Shown: positions 37,889-49,313 of the stretch, in pieces
Layout of the letters: every line of letters starts with the position of its first letter
Position numbering within the stretch: the stretch's first letter is position 1
Source: Paracoccus caeni
Lineage (GTDB): Bacteria > Pseudomonadota > Alphaproteobacteria > Rhodobacterales > Rhodobacteraceae
NCBI RefSeq assembly: GCF_016629665.1
Contig: NZ_JAEPRQ010000001.1
Span: 310,001-374,000, forward strand
Direction of reading: 5' to 3'
DNA length: 64,000 nucleotides
Program-made: the position numbers and the translations under genes
Notes under the pieces: model-generated
What the model was told of the DNA's origin: nothing
The model's database searches: none
Seen by the model: the letters and a program-made list of their open reading frames with translations, nothing else

Positions 37889-38509
37889 TTACTTGCCGGA
37901 TTCGCGGGCAAGCACGGTCTGAACCGACTGATCTGCGGCAAGGCGGTCATGAAGCGCCTGCACGTTCGGGTAGTCGGCAAGGCCGCCCGGCAGCAGTTTG
38001 ATCGCCCAGCGAATCATCGGGAAGGCATAGGCATCGATGACAGAGCGCCCGCCGTCCAGAATCCATTCCCGCCCTTCCAGATGCGTGTTCAGCACCTTCA
38101 ATTGCTTCTGGACCAGCTTCTGACCAGCCTCGGCCACGGCCTTCTTGGCCTCGTCGCTTTCATCGGTCGTGTAGCGGTAGGGCATGAAGATCGGCCAGAA
38201 GGCGGCATGAAGATCGCTGGTGAAGAAGGCGGACCAGCGATGGGCCTCGGCCTTCTCGCGCAGGCTGTCGCCGCCGCTTAGCCCTGCCTCGGGATGCTTA
38301 TGCGCCAGATAGTCCAGAATCGCGCCTGCCTGCGTCAGCAACCAGCCGTCATCTTCGCGAAGGGTCGGCACGGCACCAGCCGGATTGACGGCCAGCAGCT
38401 CTTTCGAGCCATAGTTGACCTTCACCGATTCATAGGGCGCGCCGATCCATTCCAGCACGATATGCGGGGCAAGCGAGCACGCGCCGACGGCGTAATACAG
38501 GGTGGTCAT
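37889..38509 (-). CDS. Glutathione S-transferase family protein
   Basis: This 206-residue protein has an N-terminal thioredoxin-like domain (MTTLYYAVGACSLAPHIVLEW, with Cys and Ser near residues 10-12, then NPAGAVPTLREDDG and LTQAGAILDYL). An all-helical C-terminal domain has YPNVQALHDRL near its end. The SCSLAPHI-like start is that of the beta-class bacterial GSTs (GstA). ATG 38509 has GGAGG 6 bases upstream. It is convergent with frcR. Substrate unknown. Confidence 0.88.
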   Translation of the reverse strand: MTTLYYAVGACSLAPHIVLEWIGAPYESVKVNYGSKELLAVNPAGAVPTLREDDGWLLTQAGAILDYLAHKHPEAGLSGGDSLREKAEAHRWSAFFTSDLHAAFWPIFMPYRYTTDESDEAKKAVAEAGQKLVQKQLKVLNTHLEGREWILDGGRSVIDAYAFPMIRWAIKLLPGGLADYPNVQALHDRLAADQSVQTVLARESGK

Positions 38510-38985
38510 GTTCTTCCTCCTCAACATGGTGGCCATGTCAGCGATGGGCTTCGCGGACAAAACAGGCGAATGACGATTAGTCTGCGAGAAGCGATCGATT
38601 GGCAAGGGATGGGCGGGGCCAGCAAGTCGTTGCCGTGATGCCCAAGGCGTGGCTGGGCATCCCCGAGGACGAGGTGTCTTGCTGTCCCGAGATCGGGGCA
38701 TTTCAGCGCACATATTCCCTATTGCTATCAGCAAGGGAAAATCGTGACCGCAAAAATCTGGCTGATTATGAACGACGGCGAACCAAAATGTTTGGGTTTT
38801 GCAGAGAAAATACAGGGTTGAAGGACATCACGGGATCGTGGCGGGTTGTGATGGCAAGGTATATCCTATTGGTTATGAATGCGCGAAGTGTTTTCATTTT
38901 CTGTTTTGGCCCGGCTTTGCGATAGTCAATGGGCAGTATTCGGGCTGCCTGACGGCTTCGCCCGTCTCCAAGGGAGGAACTTCGT
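38510..38985. other. Gene-free leader region before the BCAA-class transporter
   Basis: About 475 bases without a supported gene. The right half (from about 38,700) is clearly less GC-rich than the surroundings. A hairpin TTCCC-TA-TTGC / GCAA-GGGAA (38715-38739) is perfect apart from a 2-base bulge. The strong AAGGGAGG site precedes the ATG at 38986. It presumably holds the promoters of both the GST gene and the transporter. Confidence 0.5.
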
Positions 38986-40152
38986 ATGAGAAAATTGCTG
39001 CAGGCGACTGCTGCGATCGCGCTGATGGCGACTGCCGCCGGTGCGGATACCATCAAGGTCGGGGTCGTCGGCCCCTTCTCTGGCTCTGCCGCGCTGCAGG
39101 GTCGCAACTTTCAGGCCGGGATCGAGGCGTGGTTCGCACTGAACGGCAAGACCGTCGGCGATCATGAGATCGAGATCATCTATCGCGATCTGCCCGCCGC
39201 CGATCCGGCACAATCCGCCGCCCTGACGCAGGAACTGGTCGTGGGCGAAGGCGTGCAATATCTGGCCGGTTACTACTACACCCCCGACGCCATGGCCGCC
39301 GCCCCGATTCTGGAAGAGGCGAATGTGCCGATGGTGGTCTTCAACGCCGCCACTTCGGCCATCGTCAATGCAAGCCCCTATGTCGTTCGGACCTCGTTCA
39401 CGACCTGGCAGACCTCGACCCCGATGGCGGCTGTCGCGCGCGAGCGTGGCATCAACAAGATCATCACCGTGGTCAGCGATTACGGTCCCGGCACCGACTC
39501 GGAAACCGCGTTCATCAAGGCTTTCACCGATCAGGGTGGCGAGATCGTGCAGTCGATCCGCATGCCGATGAGCACCACCGATTTCAGCCCGATCATGCAG
39601 CGCATCAAGGATTCGGGCGCAGAGGCCGTCTTCGCCTTCCTTCCCGCCGGTCCGCAGACGCTGGGCTTCATGCAAAGCTATGTCGAGAACGGCCTGAAAG
39701 AATCGGGCGTGGCGCTGCTGGCGCCGGGCGATCTGACGCAGGAATCCGATCTGGGCGCGCTTGGCCCGAATGCCGAGGGGATGCTGACCACCTTCCACTA
39801 CGCGGTCAGCCACGATTCGCCCGAGAACAAGGCCTTCGTCGAAGCCGCGACCGGTTGGTTGGGCAACGCGAATGAGCTGAGCTTCCCCGCTGTCGGTGCC
39901 TTCGACGGCATGCATGTCATCGCCCATATGATCGAGGCGACGGGCGGCGAACAGGATGCAGCCGCCGCCGTGGAATCGGTCAAGGGTCTGGAATGGGTCA
40001 GCCCGCGCGGCCCGGTCTCGATCAATCCCGAGAACCGTCACATCACGCAGAACATCTATCTTCGCGAAGTAGCGAAGGAAGGTGAAAGCTGGATCAACAA
40101 GGAGATCCAGACATTCGAGAATCAGGGCGATCCCGGGTGGGTCGCACCCTGA
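38986..40152 (+). CDS. ABC transporter substrate-binding protein, branched-chain amino acid class
   Basis: This 388-residue periplasmic protein of the LivJ/LivK fold has a signal peptide (1-20, ending AAGAD). The first mature motif is IKVGVVGPFSGSAALQGR, then GVQYLAGYYYTPD and PMVVFNAATSAI. Proteins of this class bind amino acids, amides or aromatic acids. The neighbourhood (LivHMGF and the pob/pca island) makes an aromatic acid a reasonable guess; the sequence alone does not show it. Start with AAGGGAGG 10 bases upstream. Confidence 0.88.
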   Translation: MRKLLQATAAIALMATAAGADTIKVGVVGPFSGSAALQGRNFQAGIEAWFALNGKTVGDHEIEIIYRDLPAADPAQSAALTQELVVGEGVQYLAGYYYTPDAMAAAPILEEANVPMVVFNAATSAIVNASPYVVRTSFTTWQTSTPMAAVARERGINKIITVVSDYGPGTDSETAFIKAFTDQGGEIVQSIRMPMSTTDFSPIMQRIKDSGAEAVFAFLPAGPQTLGFMQSYVENGLKESGVALLAPGDLTQESDLGALGPNAEGMLTTFHYAVSHDSPENKAFVEAATGWLGNANELSFPAVGAFDGMHVIAHMIEATGGEQDAAAAVESVKGLEWVSPRGPVSINPENRHITQNIYLREVAKEGESWINKEIQTFENQGDPGWVAP

Positions 40153-40281
40153 TCCCTGACTGGTCATCGGCGGTCCCGGTGGGGTCGCCGACATTCCGAG
40201 CTGACTGTTTATCTCGCCCGGAGGCGCTTCTGTCAGAGGCGCTAACCCATACCATGACGCCTTATTGAACAAAGGCCCCGG

Positions 40282-41145
40282 ATGCAGACAATCCTTTCAA
40301 TCGGCGCTGACGCCCTTGCCTATGGCATGGTCCTCTTCGTCATTTCCATCGGCCTTTCGGTCACGATGGGACTGATGAAGGTGGTGAACCTGGCCCACGG
40401 CGCCTTTGCCATGATCGGCGGCTATGTCGCCTCTTACGTGACCCAGCAGATGGGTCTGCATTTCGCGGTCGGAACCGTTGCTGCGGTGCTGTTCTGTGTG
40501 GTGCTGGCCTTCCCGATGGAGCGGCTTCTGTTCCGTCGCATCTACGGCGCACCAGAGCTGATTCAGGTCCTGATGACCATCGGCATCACCTTCATCATCA
40601 TCGGTATCGCCAACTGGCTGATGGGACCAACGCTTAAAACCATCGCGCTACCCGACAGCCTGCGCGGCCCGGTCGATATCGGCTTTCGCACCATCGCCGC
40701 ACACAAGATTTTCGCCGCCGCCGTCGGAGGCGCGGTCGCCCTTGGTCTGTGGTATCTGATCGAGCGCACCTCGTTCGGGATCAAGCTACGCGCTTCGGTC
40801 GATGATACGGCGATGGCGGGTGCCTTGGGTATCCGCACCAAGATCGTCTATTCGGTCAGCTTCGCCATCGCCATCGGTCTTGCCGCACTGGGCGGGGTGG
40901 TCGGGGCGCAACTGCTGCCAATCGAGCCATATTATGCGCTGCATTACATGGTCACGTTCCTTGTCGTCGTCTCGGTCGGCGGGGCGGGGTCGATCCCCGG
41001 CGCATTGGTCGCCTGTCTGCTGCTTGGCGCGGTGAAAACCACCGGCAGTTATCTGTGGCCCGAATTCGGCAACTTCTTCTTCTACCTTGCGGTGATCGCC
41101 ATTGTGTCGGTCTTCCCCAACGGCCTGATGGGGCGCGCGAAATGA
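40282..41145 (+). CDS. ABC transporter permease LivH type
   Basis: This 287-residue LivH-family permease has about eight hydrophobic segments. It has the N-terminal MGLMKVVNLAHGAFAMIGGYVA stretch (about 30-51) and the docking loop region FGIKLRASVDDTAMAGALGI (about 165-184), then GGAGSIPGALVACLLLGAVKT. The stop overlaps the next ATG. AAAGG precedes the start. Confidence 0.92.
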   Translation: MQTILSIGADALAYGMVLFVISIGLSVTMGLMKVVNLAHGAFAMIGGYVASYVTQQMGLHFAVGTVAAVLFCVVLAFPMERLLFRRIYGAPELIQVLMTIGITFIIIGIANWLMGPTLKTIALPDSLRGPVDIGFRTIAAHKIFAAAVGGAVALGLWYLIERTSFGIKLRASVDDTAMAGALGIRTKIVYSVSFAIAIGLAALGGVVGAQLLPIEPYYALHYMVTFLVVVSVGGAGSIPGALVACLLLGAVKTTGSYLWPEFGNFFFYLAVIAIVSVFPNGLMGRAK

Positions 41146-42137
41146 GCAACGATGCCAAAACCATGACGATCTGGCAGCGCGGCCTTCGCAGCGACCTGAT
41201 CGCCTGCCTGCTGATCGGGCTGATCGCGGTCATTTGTTTCTACGCCATGCCCTCGGGCCTGTCGCTGCTGACCCGGATCATTGCGATCATGCTGCTGGTC
41301 CTGTCCATCGATTTGGTCACCGGCTATGGCGGCGTCGCCACCTTGGGCCATGCCGCACTGTTCGGCGCAGGCGCCTATGCCGCAGGGATCGCGGCGGCGA
41401 AGTTCGGCATCACCGATCCGCTGCTGATGCTGCTGATCGGCACCATTGCCGGAGCCATTGCTGGTTTCCTCTCCAGCCTCGTGATCCTGCGCGGCCATGG
41501 TCTGAGCCAGCTTGTGCTGTCCATCGCCGTGATCATGCTGGCCAGGGAAGCGGCCAACAAGTTCTCGACCTGGACCGGGGGCAGCGACGGGCTGTCCGGC
41601 ATCGCACCCTCGCCGCTTCTGGGGATGTGGCGCTTTGATCTGTGGGGCAAGACCTCTTACTGGCTGGCGGTCATTCTGCTGCTGGTGGTGTTCCTGATCC
41701 TGCGCCAGATCGTCCGCTCGCCCTTCGGGATGCTGGTCAAGGCGATCCGTCAGGACCCGATCCGGGTCAGCGCCATGGGTGCGCCGGTCTATTGGACGCT
41801 GGTCAAGATGTATGTCATCTCGGGGGCCGTTGCTGGGCTTGGCGGTGCGCTGTCGGCGGTGGCGACCAAGGTCGTGGGCCTGGACGCGCTGTCTTTCGAG
41901 CTGTCGGCCGAGGCGGTGGTGATGCTTGTCCTTGGCGGCACGGCGAACCTCTTCGGCGCGATGATCGGCACCACTGTCTTCATCTGGTTCGAGCATCTGG
42001 TTTCGTCCGTGAACCCGTTCCACTGGCTGACCATCGTTGGTGTCCTGCTGGTCACTGTGGTCCTGTTCGCTCCGAGGGGTCTGACCGGCATCGCTGACCA
42101 ACTGCGCGATAAGTTCGGCAAGGGAGGCGCGAAATGA
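41142..42137 (+). CDS. ABC transporter permease LivM type
   Basis: This 331-residue LivM-family permease shows LDLVTGYGGVATLGHAALFGAGAYAAGI-like sequence near 55-80, and the docking loop SPFGMLVKAIRQDPIRVSAMG around 190-210. VLGGTANLFGAMIGTTVF follows near 270. The start is ATG 41142, overlapping the LivH-type stop (ATGA). A longer open frame would re-read the previous gene. Confidence 0.92.
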   Translation: MSNDAKTMTIWQRGLRSDLIACLLIGLIAVICFYAMPSGLSLLTRIIAIMLLVLSIDLVTGYGGVATLGHAALFGAGAYAAGIAAAKFGITDPLLMLLIGTIAGAIAGFLSSLVILRGHGLSQLVLSIAVIMLAREAANKFSTWTGGSDGLSGIAPSPLLGMWRFDLWGKTSYWLAVILLLVVFLILRQIVRSPFGMLVKAIRQDPIRVSAMGAPVYWTLVKMYVISGAVAGLGGALSAVATKVVGLDALSFELSAEAVVMLVLGGTANLFGAMIGTTVFIWFEHLVSSVNPFHWLTIVGVLLVTVVLFAPRGLTGIADQLRDKFGKGGAK

Positions 42138-42880
42138 GCCTGTTCGAAGTTCGCAACCTGTCCAAGAAGTTCGGCGGTCTGAACGTCACCAATGATGTGT
42201 CGATAAGCCTGAACCCCGGCGACCGTATCGCCTTGATCGGTCCCAATGGCGCGGGCAAGACCACCTTCGTCAATCTGGTGACGGGCCATATCCGCCCCGA
42301 TGCCGGTGTGGTGATGATCGCCGGTCAGGACGTGACCCGCCTGTCGCCCCGCGCAAGGGTGCATGCCGGTCTGGTCCGCAGTTTTCAAGTCACCCGGCTG
42401 TTCCCCGAAATGAGCCCGGAAGAGCATGTCGCGATGGCGATCCTGCAACGGATGGGCAAGGTCGAGAAGGCTTTCGGCGATTACCGTTCGATGCCCGAGG
42501 TGATGGCTGAAACCGCCGAGATCCTTGGCATCCTGAACCTGACGCCGATTGCCCGAAGCCGTGTCAGCGGCATCGCCTATGGTCAACAACGCCTGCTGGA
42601 AATCGGTCTGGCGATGGCGCTGCGGCCCAAGGTGCTGTTGCTGGATGAACCGGCGGCGGGGGTGCCCTCATCCGATACGGTCCTGATCGAGCGTGCGTTG
42701 GATCGTCTGCCGCCCGATCTGGCGGTGCTGATGATCGAGCATGACATGGATTTCGTGTTCCGCTTCGCCCAAAGGGTCGTGGTTCTGGCCGCTGGCACCG
42801 TCATCTTTGACGGCACGCCCGCGCAGGTCGCAGCCGATCCGCAGGTGCGTGAAGCCTATCTGGGGAGCTATGCGGAATGA
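42134..42880 (+). CDS. ABC transporter ATP-binding protein LivG type
   Basis: This 248-residue ATPase has Walker A GPNGAGKTTF (about 36-45) and the LivG-type VRSFQVTRLFPEMS stretch. The signature region reads SGIAYGQQRLLEIGLAMA, in place of the usual LSGGQ (here Y-G-Q-Q), as in many LivG proteins. Walker B is VLLLDEPAAGV, followed by LMIEHDMDFVF with the switch His. It overlaps both neighbours by ATGA. Confidence 0.93.
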   Translation: MSLFEVRNLSKKFGGLNVTNDVSISLNPGDRIALIGPNGAGKTTFVNLVTGHIRPDAGVVMIAGQDVTRLSPRARVHAGLVRSFQVTRLFPEMSPEEHVAMAILQRMGKVEKAFGDYRSMPEVMAETAEILGILNLTPIARSRVSGIAYGQQRLLEIGLAMALRPKVLLLDEPAAGVPSSDTVLIERALDRLPPDLAVLMIEHDMDFVFRFAQRVVVLAAGTVIFDGTPAQVAADPQVREAYLGSYAE

Positions 42881-43587
42881 GCGCGGCAAAACTGGAAATC
42901 ACCGAACTGACGGCGGGCTATGGTCAGACCCGGATTCTGGAAGGGATCAGCCTTTCGGTTCCGGCAGCCGGGCGCACGGCGGTTCTGGGGCGGAACGGGG
43001 TCGGCAAATCGACGCTGTTTGCCACCATTGCCGGACAGACGCGGCGCTATGGCGGCCAGATCCTCATGGACGGTCAGGATCTGACCGCGATGGACGGATC
43101 GGCGCGGGCGCGCGCGGGTCTGGGCTTCGTGCCGCAGAACCGGGCGATCTTCAAATCGCTGACCGTCGAGGAAAATCTTTTCGCGGGCCTCAAGGAACGT
43201 CCGCGCGGGGATATCGAGGAAGCCTATGCGATGTTTCCCCGCCTCAAGGAGCGTCGTCGCAATATGGGCGGCCAGTTGTCGGGCGGCGAACAGCAGATGC
43301 TGACCACCGCCCGCACCATCCTTGGCCGTCCACGGCTTTTGCTGCTGGATGAGCCGCTTGAAGGGCTGGCCCCGGTCATCTGCGATGAACTGATGGCGGC
43401 ATTTACCGAACTTGCCTCGACCGGCCGCATGACGGTGCTGTTGGTCGAACAGCGGCTGAAAGCCGCATTCGATTTCGCGGATCATGTGGTGATCCTCGAA
43501 CGTGGAAAGGTCGTCTGGACGGGAACGCCCGGCGATCTGCAGGAAGATCCTGAGACTGTGAACCGGCTGCTGGGTGTAGGGCATTGA
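42877..43587 (+). CDS. ABC transporter ATP-binding protein LivF type
   Basis: This 236-residue ATPase has Walker A GRNGVGKSTL (about 38-47), the Q-loop stretch FVPQNRAIFKSLTVEENL, the signature QLSGGEQQMLTTARTI (about 133-148), Walker B LLLLDEPLEGLAP and VLLVEQRLKAAFD. It is the last gene of the transporter. It is convergent with pobA, separated by a strong hairpin. Confidence 0.93.
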   Translation: MSAAKLEITELTAGYGQTRILEGISLSVPAAGRTAVLGRNGVGKSTLFATIAGQTRRYGGQILMDGQDLTAMDGSARARAGLGFVPQNRAIFKSLTVEENLFAGLKERPRGDIEEAYAMFPRLKERRRNMGGQLSGGEQQMLTTARTILGRPRLLLLDEPLEGLAPVICDELMAAFTELASTGRMTVLLVEQRLKAAFDFADHVVILERGKVVWTGTPGDLQEDPETVNRLLGVGH

Positions 43588-43615
43588 GGGCGACCGGGTC
43601 ATAGTTTTTGGATCT

Positions 43616-43641
43616 GCGCCGTCGGAGAAATCCGGCGGCGC
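43616..43641. terminator. Bidirectional terminator between livF-type gene and pobA
   Basis: An 11-bp stem (43616-43626 with 43631-43641, one G-T pair) closes on a GAAA tetraloop. It sits 10 bases from the pobA stop and 28 from the transporter stop. T- and A-rich flanks (TTTTTGG upstream) suit both directions. Confidence 0.7.
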
Positions 43642-43651
43642 GTCAGCTTCA

Positions 43652-45770
<2,119 letters not shown>

Positions 45771-46703
45771 AGCCGCTGGTGGTGACTTCGGGCACCTGAT
45801 CGGTGCGGGTGGTAAAGCCGACCGGGCCGATCGTGTCCGACATGTCGATGGGCAAAAGCGCGATCAGCCCTTCCTCGACATCCCGCGCCACCACCCCTTG
45901 AGAGATCATCCAGACAGCGTCCGTCTGCCGAATATAGGACCGTCCGAAAGCGTTCGAGACGGTCTCGATCTCGTCGCGCAGCTCGGTCACGCCTTGGGCC
46001 AGCAGCATCTGTTCGACCAGACCGCGGATCACCGAATCCGGGGTCGGCATGAGGATCTGATAGGGTTCGACCATGCCGGGATGAAATTCCTCGACCGACA
46101 GCAGCGGATGGCCGGGGCGCACGGCCATCACCACACGCTCAAAATAGAGATGTTCGAAGGACAGGCCCAGCATGTCGTCGGGCCGCGCCATCCGACCGAT
46201 GACCAGATCGACATCCCCCGTGCGCAAAAGTGACAGCAGGTAATCGTTCGGCCCGGTGATGATCCGTGTCCTGAGGCCCGATCCGCCCTCGGTCAGCTTG
46301 CGCACGGCGTCGGGCAGGATCAGCGCCGACACCGTCGGCAAGGCCCCTATTTTCAAAAGCAACCGCTGCTCGCCGCCCTGAGCGGCATCGATTCCCTGCC
46401 GCAGCGCCGACAGGCTGGTCGCGGTGTAGCGGAAAAAGACCTCGCCAAAGGGCGTCAGCGTCAGCCTCCTGCGGGTGCGGTCGAACAGGTCGTTGCCAAG
46501 GATCTCTTCCAATTCCTTGATGGTCTTGGACACGGCTGGCTGGCTGATATTCATCGTATCGGCCGCATTCACCACCGATCGCAGCCGGGCAACCTCCCAG
46601 AAGCTGACCAGATGACGCAGCTTGATCCGGGGGTTGATGATACGCATCCTGCGCTGATCCCTGCTGTGGCGCTGACCGTCATCCCGTTTCGGGGCGGCGA
46701 ATC

Positions 46704-46719
46704 ATAACCGTGTGATTAT
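46704..46719 (+). promoter_or_regulatory. PcaQ-type binding site in the pcaQ-pcaD gap
   Basis: ATAACC-GTGT-GATTAT is a dyad close to the PcaQ box known from Sinorhizobium meliloti (ATAACC-N4-GGTTAA). It ends where the candidate -35 of pcaD begins, as expected for a LysR activator that contacts RNA polymerase. Footprinting with PcaQ would confirm it. Confidence 0.7.
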
Positions 46720-46746
46720 TGAAACAGCCTCACTATGCATTATACC
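46719..46746 (+). promoter_or_regulatory. Candidate pcaD promoter
   Basis: TTGAAA (46719-46724) and TATACC (46741-46746) are separated by 16 bases, immediately downstream of the PcaQ-type box and 42 bases before the pcaD ATG. This is a plausible sigma-70 promoter by sequence and position only. Confidence 0.5.
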
Positions 46747-46788
46747 TCGGCATTTTGTCATGGCAGATTATGTATCGAGGGAGATGCC

Positions 46789-47565
46789 ATGAATATACTA
46801 CGCCGGCCCTGGGGGGCGATGCACTACCGGATCGACGGTCCCGAGAACGGGATGCCGGTCGTCTTCGCAAATTCGCTGGGCACCGATCTGCGTCTTTGGG
46901 ACGCGCTGCTGAGCCGCCTTCCCGGCATCTGCGCCATACGTTTCGACAAGCGTGGCCATGGGCTGTCCGATCTGGGCGGCTGGCCCTCGATCAGCGATCT
47001 GGCCGATGATGCGGCGGCGCTGCTGGATTATCTGAAGCCGGGCCGGGTGGTCTTTGTCGGCATTTCGGTCGGCGGGATGATCGGTCAGGCGCTGGCGGCG
47101 TCACGGCCCGATCTGCTCAAGGCGCTGGTTCTGTCGAACAGCGCGGTGAAGATGGGCAGCCCGCAACTGTGGCAGGCCCGGATCGAGGTGATCCGGCAGG
47201 GCGGCACCGCCGCCATTACCGATGCGGTGATGGAGCGCTGGTTTGGCCCGGTTTTCCGCGCTTCGCCGCAACTGTCGGTCTGGCGCAATATGCTGAGCCG
47301 GTCGGACGATCACGGCTATATCGCCATCTGCAAGGCCATCGCCGCCGCCGATCTGACCGACACCGCCGCCAAGCTGCGCCTGCCGGTGCAGGTGATCGCG
47401 GGCTCTGCCGATGGCTCTTCACCGCCCGATCTGGTTCAGGCGACCGCGAACCTGATCGAAGGTGCCTCTTATCATCTTATTCCCGATGTCGGACATCTGC
47501 CGCCGGTGGAAGCACCGCAGGCCTTTGCCGACTGCCTCGTCTCATTCCTGAAGGACTACGCCTGA
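46789..47565 (+). CDS. pcaD: 3-oxoadipate enol-lactonase PcaD
   Basis: PcaD hydrolyses beta-ketoadipate enol-lactone to beta-ketoadipate. The 258-residue alpha/beta hydrolase has FANSLGTDLRLWD near 22-34 and RFDKRGHGLSD near 53-63. The nucleophile Ser is in FVGISVGGMIGQALA (about 87-101), with an acid in AGSADGSSPPD and the catalytic His in PDVGHLPPVEAP. ATG 46789 is preceded by AGGGAG. It is the first gene of the pca operon; pcaC starts in its last base. Confidence 0.94.
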   Translation: MNILRRPWGAMHYRIDGPENGMPVVFANSLGTDLRLWDALLSRLPGICAIRFDKRGHGLSDLGGWPSISDLADDAAALLDYLKPGRVVFVGISVGGMIGQALAASRPDLLKALVLSNSAVKMGSPQLWQARIEVIRQGGTAAITDAVMERWFGPVFRASPQLSVWRNMLSRSDDHGYIAICKAIAAADLTDTAAKLRLPVQVIAGSADGSSPPDLVQATANLIEGASYHLIPDVGHLPPVEAPQAFADCLVSFLKDYA

Positions 47566-47945
47566 TGATCGATCGCCAAATGCAGGGCATGAAGACCCGT
47601 CGCCGTGTTCTGGGTGAAACCCACGTGGACCGTGCCGAGGCCGAAAAGGACGTGTTCGATGCGCCCTATCAGGATCTGATCACCGAGGCCGCATGGGGCC
47701 ATGTCTGGTCGCGCGACACGATCAGCCTGCGCGAACGCTCGATGCTGACCATCGCGCTGCTGGCCGGTCTGGGCAATGACCACGAGCTTGCCATGCATAT
47801 CCGAGCAACGATGAATACGGGCGCGACCGCCGATGATATCATGGAGACATTGCTGCATGTGGCCATCTATGCCGGTGTGCCGCGTGCCAACCATGCGTTC
47901 AAGATCGCCAAGGAAACGCTTGCCGAAATGGAGGCTTTGCGATGA
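47565..47945 (+). CDS. pcaC: 4-carboxymuconolactone decarboxylase PcaC
   Basis: PcaC decarboxylates gamma-carboxymuconolactone to the enol-lactone used by PcaD. The 126-residue helical protein has RRRVLGETHVDRAEAEKDVFD near 11-31, SMLTIALLAGLGNDHELAMHI in the middle and ETLLHVAIYAGVPRANHAF near 96-114, all AhpD/CMD-fold family features. The start is translationally coupled to pcaD (TGATG). Confidence 0.95.
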   Translation: MIDRQMQGMKTRRRVLGETHVDRAEAEKDVFDAPYQDLITEAAWGHVWSRDTISLRERSMLTIALLAGLGNDHELAMHIRATMNTGATADDIMETLLHVAIYAGVPRANHAFKIAKETLAEMEALR

Positions 47946-48694
47946 CCCAGGACAGTCCCCATCCGCGCAACTCCGTTGATCGGGGGGCGCTGTATCCCCG
48001 CGATCGCGACTGGCACCCGGCAGCTTACACGCCGGGCTACAAGACCTCGGTTACGCGCGCGCCCAGCAGGCCGTTGGTTGCGCTTGGCTCGACCCTGTCG
48101 GAAGAGACCGGCCCGGCTTTCGGGCAGAACGCCATCGGCGATCTGGACAACAACCTGATCCTGAATTTCACCGGCCAACCCGCGATTGGCGAGCGGATCA
48201 TCCTGCATGGCCGTGTGGTGGACGAGAACGGTCGCGGCATCCCGAACGTGCTGGTCGAGATCTGGCAGGCCAATGCGGGCGGACGCTATCGCCACAAGAA
48301 GGACGGCTATCTGGCGCCGCTGGACCCGAACTTTGCCGGTTGCGGGCGCTGTCTGACGGCGTGGGACGGATCGTATGAATTCCTGACCGTTCGGCCCGGC
48401 GCTTATCCATGGCCGAACGACGTCAATAGCTGGCGACCGATGCATGTGCATTTCTCGGTCTTCGGGACCGGCTTCGGGCAACGGCTGATCACGCAATGCT
48501 ATTTTCAGGGCGATCCGCTGATCGATCTCTGCCCCATCGTGAAGACCATCGGCCAAAGGAAAGCCATCGAGTCGCTGGTCGCACCTTTGGACATGAACCG
48601 GGCCATTCCGATGGACTGCCTCGCCTATCAATTCGACATCGTGCTGCGCGGACGCCGCCAGTCGGTGTTTGAGAACCGGATGGAGGGGATGTGA
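47942..48694 (+). CDS. pcaH: Protocatechuate 3,4-dioxygenase beta subunit PcaH
   Basis: This iron-bearing subunit of the intradiol dioxygenase opens protocatechuate between its hydroxyl groups to form beta-carboxy-cis,cis-muconate. The 250-residue protein has VEIWQANAGGRYRHKKDGY (about 105-123) with the first Tyr region and RPGAYPWPNDVNSWRPMHVHF (about 152-172). The latter contains the second Tyr and the two His iron ligands. It starts in the pcaC stop (ATGA) and overlaps pcaG at its own stop. Confidence 0.95.
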   Translation: MTQDSPHPRNSVDRGALYPRDRDWHPAAYTPGYKTSVTRAPSRPLVALGSTLSEETGPAFGQNAIGDLDNNLILNFTGQPAIGERIILHGRVVDENGRGIPNVLVEIWQANAGGRYRHKKDGYLAPLDPNFAGCGRCLTAWDGSYEFLTVRPGAYPWPNDVNSWRPMHVHFSVFGTGFGQRLITQCYFQGDPLIDLCPIVKTIGQRKAIESLVAPLDMNRAIPMDCLAYQFDIVLRGRRQSVFENRMEGM

Positions 48695-49299
48695 TGGGCC
48701 GGCTGGACGATCTGAAGGAAACCCCGTCGCAGACTGCCGGTCCCTATGTCCATATTGGGCTGACCCCGAACAAGCTGGGCAATGCGGGCGTCTATCCGGT
48801 CGATCTGGGCGAAAGCCCGATCCGCGATGGCGCGCAAGGCGAGGCCGTGACGATCACCGGCACGGTGCGCGACGGTGCGGGGATGATCCTGCGCGATGCG
48901 CTGATCGAGATTTGGCAGGCCGATGCGGATGGCATCTATCCGGGCAATGATCCGCGCGGCGCAGCCGATCCGAACGTGACCGGCTGGGCCCGGATCATCG
49001 CCGATTTCGACAGCGGTGAATGGCTGCTGAACACGATCAAGCCGGGCCGCGTTCCCTATCCCGACGGCCGCAGCATGGCGCCGCATATCTCGGTCTGGGT
49101 GGTGGCGCGCGGGATCAATCTGGGCCTGCAGACACGGATTTATTTTGAGGACGAGGACAATTCGGCCTGCCCCGTTCTCGCCCGGATCGAGCAGCCGGAA
49201 CGACGCGAGACCCTGATCGCCCGGCAGACCGGGCCGGGACATTACCGCTTTGACATCGTCCTTCAGGGCGATGGCGAAACGGTCTTTTTCGACATCTGA
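48694..49299 (+). CDS. pcaG: Protocatechuate 3,4-dioxygenase alpha subunit PcaG
   Basis: The structural subunit that pairs with PcaH. The 201-residue product opens with TPSQTAGPYVHIGLTP (family start) and has ALIEIWQADADGIYPG and the APHISVWVVARGINLGLQTRIYF stretch. It lacks iron ligands equivalent to those of PcaH, as expected. A GTG three bases earlier is also possible. It overlaps pcaH by one base. Confidence 0.94.
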   Translation: MGRLDDLKETPSQTAGPYVHIGLTPNKLGNAGVYPVDLGESPIRDGAQGEAVTITGTVRDGAGMILRDALIEIWQADADGIYPGNDPRGAADPNVTGWARIIADFDSGEWLLNTIKPGRVPYPDGRSMAPHISVWVVARGINLGLQTRIYFEDEDNSACPVLARIEQPERRETLIARQTGPGHYRFDIVLQGDGETVFFDI

Positions 49300-49313
49300 A
49301 TGGGAGGCGGGAC

